From positions 1-11,564 of the forward strand of contig CAQBGY010000078.1 in assembly GCA_948759685.1 (NCBI GenBank): a DNA stretch of 11,564 bases, written 5' to 3'. Made by a program: the position numbers and the translations under genes. This document shows, in pieces, positions 7,190 through 11,564 of the stretch. The notes under the pieces were generated by a model. The model was not told where the DNA came from, made no database searches, and saw only the letters and a program-made list of their open reading frames with translations. Position 1 is the first letter of the stretch, and every line of letters begins with the position of its first letter. This DNA is from an uncultured Eubacterium sp. (GTDB taxonomy: Bacteria; Bacillota_A; Clostridia; Lachnospirales; Lachnospiraceae).

Positions 7190-7205
7190 GTGGCGTTTCC
7201 GCCAC
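7190..7205 (-). other. Short hairpin with GAAA tetraloop beside the long hairpin
   Basis: On the minus strand GTGGCG-GAAA-CGCCAC gives a perfect 6-bp stem closed by a GNRA-class tetraloop, with one mismatch and two more pairs outside. It is only one base from the long hairpin at 7116-7188. Adjacent stem-loops with a GNRA loop favour an RNA-level role, though this is inference. Confidence 0.45.
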
Positions 7206-7232
7206 ATTACCCCTCTGTTCCATCTGAAAATA

Positions 7233-7508
7233 TCAGAAACGCTCTCGCCGATCCCCGAACCGGGTAACATACACTAGGACGGCTTCATCCCACACTGCGC
7301 CTCCATCATGCCCAACCAGACGAAATCCACAGGCAGCCACTCCCGGAAAATGCTTTTCGCTGAAATTCCGGTGCTGTTCTATCTCATTATCTCTGGTTGC
7401 CATACCAGTAGGCACAACCCTCTGCTCCATACCTTCACGGGCAACAATGTTATCCATTGCAGGTACATCTTCGCACGAAATGGGATTCTGCCACCCCCTT
7501 ATCGTCAC
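7233..7508 (-). CDS. Doubtful open frame, up to 91 residues
   Basis: The frame is open from a GTG at 7508, with internal ATGs at 7457, 7430 and 7403. None has a convincing ribosome binding site. An AAGGGGGTGG stretch near 7500 would serve a different frame that stops after a few codons. The internal sequence looks protein-like (hydrophobic and charged residues alternate, 'GFRLVGHDGGAVWDEAVLVYVTRFG' near the C-terminus) and codon use resembles the neighbouring genes. I recognise no family. It may be the intact 3' part of a gene whose 5' end decayed, or a chance frame in DNA upstream of the structured leader. Confidence 0.3.
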   Translation of the reverse strand: MTIRGWQNPISCEDVPAMDNIVAREGMEQRVVPTGMATRDNEIEQHRNFSEKHFPGVAACGFRLVGHDGGAVWDEAVLVYVTRFGDRRERF

Positions 7509-7521
7509 GCAAGCGCAGACG
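7503..7521. repeat. GC-rich imperfect inverted repeat at the composition change
   Basis: CGTC and GACG flank CGC-AA-GCG with one extra base on one side, giving a nearly continuous 7-bp stem with a two-base apex. It lies just inside the point where the DNA turns AT-rich. It might be a protein site such as an origin of transfer or an element end. Evidence is limited to symmetry and position. Confidence 0.25.
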
Positions 7522-7844
7522 GATAAAAAGGCGAAAATAAAATCAGGTGTATGCGTGTCCTATTGAATTGTTTTTGGCTTTCTCAAGCCTGCAACTATCA
7601 TAACTGAAAGGGGAAGATTTTCAGAGTGCCAGATTGCACTATTTATAGCTGATATATGCCACTTTGACTATTAGACTGAAAATAAAAAAAAGACCAGACT
7701 CCAGAAATAATCTGTTGTCCGATCCCTCTCTCCTTGAGTGTCATCCATTAATTAAGTAAAATATTTTTGTAGTATTTCACATCAAAGAACTTATTTAATG
7801 GTAAAACGCCTTCTTTAAATACTATGGATTTATTACTACCTTGT
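7522..7844. other. AT-rich gap without a convincing gene
   Basis: About 320 bases between the doubtful frame and the Spo0A_C-like gene. It contains several small inverted repeats (CTGAAA/TTTCAG around 7603-7624; AGTGC/GCACT 7625-7640) and the larger one at 7745-7801. No frame with a start and a ribosome binding site is visible. On the minus strand a roughly 30-codon stretch is open between about 7750 and 7850 but lacks a start codon. The composition shift makes this the likely junction between imported and resident DNA. Confidence 0.4.
7745..7801 (-). terminator. Possible terminator or AT-rich inverted repeat after the Spo0A_C-like gene
   Basis: CCATTAATTAAGT (7745-7757) and ACTTATTTAATGG (7789-7801) pair over 13 positions with one mismatch around a 31-base loop. 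It lies 44 bases past the stop of the 7845-8060 gene. No T-run follows the distal arm, so a terminator role is weak; a protein-binding site is an alternative. Confidence 0.3.
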
Positions 7845-8060
7845 CTATCTTCTTACAACCTCCCTTGATAAAATCGAAATAAATTCCTCCGGGCTTGGCA
7901 ACCGCCTTATTCCAAACAGACTATCCCACTTACATCTTGCTTCATTATTCATAAAACCAATCAATATAGCTTTCTCCATTTCCTTCCTTATTTCATTTTC
8001 GCTTTTCCTCTCTCTTTTAGCAATTTTTTTAATCACATCTTTGGCAACTCTTTCACTCAT
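7845..8060 (-). CDS. Small Spo0A C-terminal-domain-like protein
   Basis: 71-residue protein; ATG at 8060 with AAAGGAG six bases ahead. The pattern of a helix 'VIKKIAKRERKSENEIRKEMEKAILIG' followed by a short basic stretch and 'LPSPEEFISIL' recalls the small Clostridial proteins annotated as 'Spo0A C-terminal domain-containing'. Those carry a helix ending near 'AI..G' and then 'kPTpEE.I..i'. Full Spo0A uses this region to bind DNA. This protein has no receiver domain, so it would not be controlled by phosphorylation. It is transcribed away from the Cro/C1-type regulator at 8200, and the candidate promoters overlap a shared palindrome. The family assignment is from recalled pattern, not a search. 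Confidence 0.65.
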   Translation of the reverse strand: MSERVAKDVIKKIAKRERKSENEIRKEMEKAILIGFMNNEARCKWDSLFGIRRLPSPEEFISILSREVVRR

Positions 8061-8120
8061 GCTTTTCTCCTTTCAGGTACTATAACTTCTTATCAATAAT
8101 TTCCTATAACTGATATGTTA

Positions 8121-8150
8121 ATTTTAACTAATGTATACTTAATTAGTCAA
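8121..8150 (-). promoter_or_regulatory. Candidate promoter for the Spo0A_C-like gene
   Basis: On the minus strand TTGACT (8150-8145) and TAAAAT (8126-8121), spaced by 18 bases, give 5 of 6 matches to each consensus hexamer. They lie about 60 bases upstream of the start at 8060. The spacer is filled by the palindrome at 8127-8147. Confidence 0.5.
8127..8147. promoter_or_regulatory. Candidate operator in the divergent promoter region
   Basis: ACTAAT (8127-8132) and ATTAGT (8142-8147) are perfect inverted 6-bp arms with 9 bases between, centred about 1.5-2 helical turns across. The site overlaps the minus-strand promoter spacer and the -35 of the plus-strand promoter. The obvious candidate ligand is the HTH protein encoded next door, which would then repress itself and the divergent gene. 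Confidence 0.4.
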
Positions 8151-8172
8151 ATATTTTGTATCTACATATTAT
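8144..8172 (+). promoter_or_regulatory. Candidate promoter for the HTH regulator
   Basis: TAGTCA (8144-8149) and TATTAT (8167-8172) with a 17-base spacer, matching 4 of 6 and 5 of 6 consensus positions, 28 bases before the TTG start. An alternative -10, TATACT at 8134-8139, has no good -35. Confidence 0.4.
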
Positions 8173-8199
8173 GACATTACTCGACAAGGAGGTAGTAAA

Positions 8200-8427
8200 T
8201 TGAATCCAAATGGAAGTATTAAAATTCACTTAGGTCAACTACTCAAAGAATCTGGTCTAAGCAGAAACAAATTCTGTCAGAAAGCAGAAATTCAACGCTC
8301 TCAACTAAACGGGTATATCAACAATACCATTACCCGACTGGATACGGAAGTGCTTGTGCGGATATGCCGGACATTGGATTGCTCTATTGCAGATTTATTA
8401 GAATATATTCCACCTGATGAAAACTAG
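8200..8427 (+). CDS. Cro/C1-type helix-turn-helix regulator (YozG-like)
   Basis: 75-residue DNA-binding protein. It starts at TTG, which is unusual but well supported: AAGGAGG lies 7 bases ahead and no ATG fits. Residues 8-68 form an HTH_26/Cro-C1 domain: 'LGQLLKESGLSRNKFCQKAEIQRSQLNGYINNTITRLDTEVLVRICRTLDCSIADLLEYIP'. The recognition helix should be around 'IQRSQLNGYINN', and the typical end is 'L.CSIADLLEY'. There is no sensor or ligand domain, so it probably acts as a small dimeric repressor. It is the only plus-strand gene in the window, divergent from the Spo0A_C-like gene and convergent with the HEPN-like gene. The palindrome at 8127-8147 is its likely site. Confidence 0.9.
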   Translation: MNPNGSIKIHLGQLLKESGLSRNKFCQKAEIQRSQLNGYINNTITRLDTEVLVRICRTLDCSIADLLEYIPPDEN

Positions 8428-8428
8428 A

Positions 8429-8468
8429 AAACACAGTCTGAAATCAAAAAACATTTCAGACTGTGTTT
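8429..8468. terminator. Perfect bidirectional terminator
   Basis: AAACACAGTCTGAAAT (8429-8444) and ATTTCAGACTGTGTTT (8453-8468) form a perfect 16-bp stem with an 8-base loop. A/T-rich ends provide a short U-run in both directions. It starts two bases past the TAG of the HTH gene and lies 17 bases from the end of the convergent 8486 gene, so it can stop both transcripts. Confidence 0.85.
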
Positions 8469-8485
8469 CTAATATCAAAATAATA

Positions 8486-9256
8486 CTATATTCCCTTGCT
8501 TTTTTCGCATATAACATCATTAAGTACACACAATAATATCCTAATCACTGCTGGCGAAATTCGACTTCCTACTGTTCTATACTTTTCAAAATCATTTGTT
8601 TGCTCACAATGAGCTATCTCATTTCTAAGTTGAGTAAGTGTATCCTCTGATTTTCCTTCCTTATTTTTTACAAAGGTTATATATGGTTCGTAACGTTTTT
8701 TATTTTTTCCTAAATAATTATGAACATATTTTTGCTGTATATCATTCTCCTTTGACACTAAAACAAGTAAAAGATCATATAATCCCAAGAAACGCATAAT
8801 CGGATTTGGATTATGTAGCATTTCAAATATTTTCTGATACAAAACATGTTGCTCACACATGGCATTTTCTTTTGAAATAATTGTGTTATAAAAACTTGAA
8901 GCCAGAATATTTCTTGTAATCATTAATGACTCTCTAAAAATCATATTATCGTGTATAACATAATTTGTACTATCACAAACTAATTCCAATTCTCGATAAG
9001 GTACATCTGCATCCACTTCAACTTGACTTAGCATATTAAAACAAATACCATCCAAAAATGTGCATATTTCTTTTCTGTATTTTTCATAAGTTACATTTTG
9101 ATGAAGCTCTACATACATTTCCGTCAAATTATTATTTATATATATGCTTGAAATATATTCATTATCAACATAAACTTTTTCGGAATTATCACTTAGTTTT
9201 AAAGAATTAAATCCATGAAGGCTAAATTTTAAATACGGTTTCTCAAATTCATTCAC
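8486..9256 (-). CDS. Hypothetical protein with C-terminal HEPN-like RNEIAH motif
   Basis: 256 residues from GTG at 9256, chosen because AAAGGTGG lies 8 bases ahead; an in-frame GTG at 9268 adds four residues. I do not recognise the full family. The N-terminal half (1-120) looks beta-rich ('YLKFSLHGFNSLKL...VYVDNEYISSIYINN..EMYVEL'). The rest is helical and contains 'IMRFLGLYDLLLVL' and then 'LTQLRNEIAH' near 207-216, ending in helices. R-x4-H within a late helix, with 'LRNEIAH', is the hallmark seen in HEPN/ApeA-like proteins, a superfamily rich in RNases of toxin and defence systems. The HEPN link is inference from one motif and layout. No signal peptide or membrane span. It has its own palindrome-covered promoter and shares a terminator with the HTH gene. 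Confidence 0.75.
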   Translation of the reverse strand: MNEFEKPYLKFSLHGFNSLKLSDNSEKVYVDNEYISSIYINNNLTEMYVELHQNVTYEKYRKEICTFLDGICFNMLSQVEVDADVPYRELELVCDSTNYVIHDNMIFRESLMITRNILASSFYNTIISKENAMCEQHVLYQKIFEMLHNPNPIMRFLGLYDLLLVLVSKENDIQQKYVHNYLGKNKKRYEPYITFVKNKEGKSEDTLTQLRNEIAHCEQTNDFEKYRTVGSRISPAVIRILLCVLNDVICEKSKGI

Positions 9257-9340
9257 TACATTATCCACCTTTCTATTACCTATAAAACGATTTTGGAGTA
9301 CATTGTCCTTATTGATAAATCAATTCTTTTATTTCGGAAA

Positions 9341-9365
9341 GTTATTTGATATTATATCAAATAAC
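9341..9365. promoter_or_regulatory. 11-bp-armed palindrome over the HEPN-like gene promoter
   Basis: GTTATTTGATA (9341-9351) and TATCAAATAAC (9355-9365) are perfect inverted arms with a 3-base centre. The minus-strand -10 TATAAT lies inside, so a protein bound here would block initiation. A second small palindrome, ATTGAT-AA-ATCAAT (9311-9324), lies just downstream. Confidence 0.55.
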
Positions 9366-9379
9366 GAAACAATTGTATA
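9351..9379 (-). promoter_or_regulatory. Candidate promoter of the HEPN-like gene
   Basis: On the minus strand TATACA (9379-9374) is followed after 17 bases by a perfect TATAAT (9356-9351). The -35 matches 4 of 6 consensus positions. The leader to the GTG start is about 95 bases and holds no other gene. Confidence 0.5.
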
Positions 9380-9381
9380 CT

Positions 9382-9422
9382 AAAAACGGAATGAAATTAA
9401 AATTGCTTTTTATCTCATCCCG
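9382..9422 (-). terminator. Intrinsic terminator of the hydrolase operon
   Basis: On the minus strand CGGGATGAGAT (9422-9412) pairs fully, allowing two G-U pairs, with ATTTCATTCCG (9397-9387) and runs straight into TTTTT (9386-9382). The loop is 14 bases with possible A-T pairs inside. It lies 32 bases past the hydrolase stop. Confidence 0.8.
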
Positions 9423-9453
9423 TCCTTATCTACTATCTTCTATAATTCATTTC

Positions 9454-10431
9454 TTACTGCATCCAATCCCTTACCTTAGTAACAATCTCCTGCTGCCGTT
9501 CAAGGTGCAAGTAATGCCCTCCGCCAAGCCGCAGCACTTCGCTCTTATCCGTTTCTGCAATAACTTCCCTGTGCAACGGTTCCCATGTTTCCATCATTTC
9601 ACAGTTATCGCCCGAAACAAACTGCAAGACTGGAACACTTGCAGGAAATTTCATATCTCTTACAGACTCCAGATTATCTTCCATATGATTTAATTCATTC
9701 ATAATATCTTTGTTATATGCGAAATCCATAGATAGAATGCGAAATACTTCCAACTCTCTTTCTGAATACAGATAAGAAGTATCTGCAAAAATTGCCTTTT
9801 CCGGGTGTCCTACCGAACATAACCGTGTAATCCCGAACACATTTGTTGCTTTCTGGAAATACGCTGAAATTCTATTTAATGTTACCATACTGATAGGGAG
9901 CGGTTCCTCGTCGGACTGTTTGGGAACAGACGGATCAATCCCTATAAATCCAGCCACTTCCTGCGGATAAGCATTTGCCCAGTATAGCGAATATAAGCCG
10001 GAAAGTGAATGAGCCATCAAATAATACCTGTCACAGCCTAGCTTTTGGGTACACTCATGCAATTCATCAACAACCACGCTGATTTTCCTCTCTGTTCCAA
10101 CCCTGTCTGAAAGTCCATAACCAAACGGCTCTATAGTGATAACTCGAAATTCTTCTGATAGCTTTTCGGCTAAAGGAAGAAACTCTAATATAGGTGATGG
10201 AGAACCCCATCCCGGTAATAAGATAATCGTTATTTCATTATCTTCTCCTTTCATATCTACCACCATACTATGTCCATTTACTTCAATCTCCTGCCCATAT
10301 GCATTTTTTACTTTATGCTGTTCAGCTCTCTGGCAGAAAAAATTCCAGATTAGCATTACAACACCAATTCCAAATAATATTATAAATATCCATTTTATTA
10401 ACTTTGTGATTTTTTTGATTTTTTTCATCAT
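9454..10431 (-). CDS. Membrane-anchored alpha/beta-hydrolase
   Basis: 325 residues from the ATG at 10431, chosen because GAGG lies six bases ahead; an ATG four codons upstream (10443) has no good site. Very basic N-terminus, then one membrane span (about 12-32, 'LIKWIFIILFGIGVVMLIW'), then an outward-facing alpha/beta-hydrolase domain. Visible are the oxyanion-region 'LLPGWGSPSP' (about 71-80), nucleophile elbow 'MAHSLSG' with Ser142, 'FVSGDN' with probable acid Asp275, and 'LGGGHYLHLE' with His306. The elbow reads A-H-S-L-S rather than the usual G-x-S-x-G, although a Gly follows directly. Substrate unknown; similar Firmicute proteins act on esters or amides. It is last in an operon after two domain-sharing proteins (24-base gap) and ends at a strong terminator. 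Confidence 0.88.
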   Translation of the reverse strand: MMKKIKKITKLIKWIFIILFGIGVVMLIWNFFCQRAEQHKVKNAYGQEIEVNGHSMVVDMKGEDNEITIILLPGWGSPSPILEFLPLAEKLSEEFRVITIEPFGYGLSDRVGTERKISVVVDELHECTQKLGCDRYYLMAHSLSGLYSLYWANAYPQEVAGFIGIDPSVPKQSDEEPLPISMVTLNRISAYFQKATNVFGITRLCSVGHPEKAIFADTSYLYSERELEVFRILSMDFAYNKDIMNELNHMEDNLESVRDMKFPASVPVLQFVSGDNCEMMETWEPLHREVIAETDKSEVLRLGGGHYLHLERQQEIVTKVRDWMQ

Positions 10432-10455
10432 ATTTTTCCTCATATTTCTTTTTAT

Positions 10456-10848
10456 TCAAAAACTAATTGTACCACCTGTTACCTGTACAGTATTTGAAGA
10501 TGAATTTGTAATATAAAATCTATAGTACCCTGTTTGAGAAATCTTAAATGACGTACTATGAGAATTTCCAGTTCCACTATATATTTCATTCCATACTTCA
10601 TTACTGCTAATATATCCCATATGTATAAAAGCAGATGTCGCTAATTCAACACTAAAAGTTACCATCGTTCCGCTGACTACATAGAACATACTTCCGTCAC
10701 TATCCAAAAAAGATACCGTTTTCCCACTTCCAATACTTGTTTGTGGCAATCCCATTCTAGCTTCCGAGGATATACCCTCATCCATATGAACTGTTTCCAT
10801 AAGATTAACTTTTTTTGAGTTACCTCTTAATTGTTCATTATTTCTCAT
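10456..10848 (-). CDS. Small protein sharing a domain with the upstream membrane protein
   Basis: 130 residues. The start at 10848 is chosen over upstream in-frame ATGs because GGGAGG lies six bases ahead and it begins one base after the upstream TGA (TGA-C-ATG), implying coupled translation. The N-terminal 35 residues are polar and look disordered, with no signal peptide. Residues about 45-130 look like an all-beta domain with repeated Ser/Thr and Gly: 'MFYVVSGTMVTFSVELATSAFIHMGYI...YYRFYITNSSSNTVQVTGGTI'. The end of this domain aligns with the end of the upstream protein ('YYLYLKNCSSDRVIINEGTI'). Family not recognised. The shared domain suggests that the two proteins bind the same kind of ligand or each other. 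Confidence 0.75.
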   Translation of the reverse strand: MRNNEQLRGNSKKVNLMETVHMDEGISSEARMGLPQTSIGSGKTVSFLDSDGSMFYVVSGTMVTFSVELATSAFIHMGYISSNEVWNEIYSGTGNSHSTSFKISQTGYYRFYITNSSSNTVQVTGGTISF

Positions 10849-10849
10849 G

Positions 10850-11564
10850 TCATTCCTCCCATACTCCATTAATAGTCCCTTCATTAATTATAACTCTGTC
10901 ACTGGAGCAATTCTTTAAATACAGATAATATACTCCTTCATTTTCCAAATAGAAATTGATCTTACAATGGTTTTGATTTACCATCTCCCGCACTTTCAGT
11001 TCCCCATTAAATATATATCCAACTTCCAAAACCCCCGCTACCACCGTATCTGTTTCCATCGTTTTTTCTTGCATAAACTCAAATTGCAACGTTGTACCTG
11101 CCGCCACTTTCCATCCCTCACCAGAGCTTTGAGTAAAAATAATCATAGCCCCATTATTCAAATAGCATTCTGGTAATTTATCTCTCACATTTATAGGAAC
11201 CTCTATAATATATTTTGCAATTGGAACATTCCCATCATACATGTTTTCAAGATTAATCAAATCTGTCTGCAACTCACATTTATACTCGAATTTATGAGTT
11301 GCATCTTCCTCAATATTTCTACCAATCTGCAACTGCATGATTTCATCTTTGTCATCTCCTATTATTCCAGCAGAACGCAATAGTTCTTTTGCACCAACAC
11401 TAATACTTCCCACACCCAAAATTGCAATGAGTACCGCTGCACATTTCCTTTTTTGATGTTTTCTCTGCATACGGCTAATCTTTAAAAAAACAATTTCTTT
11501 AATTCTATCGTTATTAACTATATATTCGTTCTCGCCTTTTTTTTCGATTAACTCTGATGCATTA
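10850..11564 (-). CDS. C-terminal part of a membrane protein, possibly M56/BlaR1-like (5' end outside window)
   Basis: The reading frame continues without a stop from the ATG at 11470 to the window edge, adding about 31 codons ('NASELIEKKG...IKEIVFLKISR'). That ATG has no good ribosome site, so the gene probably starts outside. Around it is a very basic stretch 'KISRMQRKHQKRK', then a single membrane segment 'CAAVLIAILGVGSISV', then about 180 residues outside, ending in an all-beta domain shared with the next gene. A 'ki.R..rm.kk..+rk' helix before the last membrane span is what BlaR1/M56-family antirepressor proteins look like. The HExxH zinc site would lie outside the window, so this is tentative. 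If the ATG at 11470 is used instead, it is a 206-residue anchored or secreted protein. It heads an operon with the domain-sharing protein and the hydrolase. Confidence 0.6.
   Translation of the reverse strand, partial: NASELIEKKGENEYIVNNDRIKEIVFLKISRMQRKHQKRKCAAVLIAILGVGSISVGAKELLRSAGIIGDDKDEIMQLQIGRNIEEDATHKFEYKCELQTDLINLENMYDGNVPIAKYIIEVPINVRDKLPECYLNNGAMIIFTQSSGEGWKVAAGTTLQFEFMQEKTMETDTVVAGVLEVGYIFNGELKVREMVNQNHCKINFYLENEGVYYLYLKNCSSDRVIINEGTINGVWEE

Larger units (their letters stand above)
1..7530. mobile_element. Part of a serine-recombinase integrative element (ends not resolved)
   Basis: Three adjacent intact large serine recombinases, followed upstream by small accessory genes (DUF6870-like, MazF-like, tiny membrane peptide, recombinase-fold remnant), form a block of higher GC than the AT-rich DNA to its right. 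The change near 7530-7560 is the best visible candidate for one side of the block. The left end lies at or beyond base 1. No relaxase, coupling protein or replication gene is present here, so whether this is a complete small element, a degraded conjugative element or one end of a larger one cannot be decided from the window. No flanking direct repeat was found by eye. Confidence 0.45.

Noticed and set aside
7245..7270. GGTTCGGGGATC-like stretch resembling a tRNA T-arm (minus strand)
   Set aside because: No matching acceptor, anticodon or D-arm around it, and the arm does not pair as a T-stem.
7308..7526. 72-codon plus-strand frame opposite the doubtful 7233-7508 frame
   Set aside because: No ribosome binding site, and its composition looks like an antisense translation; the minus frame is more protein-like.
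7750..7853. Roughly 30 open codons on the minus strand after the Spo0A_C-like gene
   Set aside because: A stop just upstream and no start codon inside; AT-rich DNA of this length can be open by chance. A pseudogene end remains possible.
10136..10516. 126-codon plus-strand frame opposite the hydrolase N-terminus
   Set aside because: Its Ile/Phe-rich sequence is the complement of Lys/Asn-rich coding DNA on the other strand; no start signal.
1..11564. CRISPR array, rRNA, tRNA or insertion sequence
   Set aside because: No regularly spaced direct repeats, cloverleaf-like segments or transposase-like frames were seen on either strand.

Overview
The window looks like chromosomal DNA of a low-to-mid GC, spore-forming gut Firmicute (Clostridia, Lachnospiraceae-like). 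This is inferred from strong AAGGAGG-type ribosome binding sites, a small Spo0A C-terminal-like protein, and a stack of large serine recombinases with small conserved genes typical of integrative elements in that group. No RNA gene or CRISPR array is visible. Almost everything is on the minus strand.

Left part (about 1-7530, moderate GC): an accessory/mobile module. Three complete large serine recombinases (67-5063) lie head to tail in one tightly coupled operon. Upstream of them come a DUF6870-like small protein (5210-5449), an unrecognised 132-residue protein (5567-5965), and a three-gene cassette: a serine-recombinase-fold protein that has lost its active site (6624-7052), a MazF/PemK toxin whose start overlaps that gene's stop (6259-6624), and a 40-residue single-span membrane peptide (6120-6239). 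The cassette ends in a hairpin terminator (6044-6063). Its leader is highly structured (7116-7205), and a doubtful open frame lies upstream (7233-7508). Two related intergenic repeats (5501-5540 and 6036-6074) punctuate the small genes, and a 10-bp-armed inverted repeat of attachment-site size (5117-5164) precedes the recombinase operon.

Around 7530-7560 the sequence becomes visibly more A+T-rich. The next 300 bases hold no convincing gene, and this may be an element boundary.

Right part (about 7560-11564, AT-rich): a small Spo0A_C-like protein (7845-8060, minus) and a Cro/C1-type regulator (8200-8427, plus, TTG start) diverge from a shared promoter/operator region. The regulator converges on an unrecognised 256-260-residue protein with a HEPN-like RNEIAH motif, across a perfect 16-bp bidirectional terminator. 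That protein has its own candidate promoter, whose perfect TATAAT lies inside a 23-bp palindrome. Beyond a good intrinsic terminator (9382-9422) is a three-gene minus-strand operon: a membrane protein whose frame runs open off the right window edge (possibly the C-terminus of a BlaR1/M56-type protein), a soluble paralogue of its C-terminal domain, and a membrane-anchored alpha/beta hydrolase.

The strongest candidate for something new is the catalytically dead recombinase-fold protein in the antitoxin position next to MazF. The HTH/HEPN-like neighbourhood is second.
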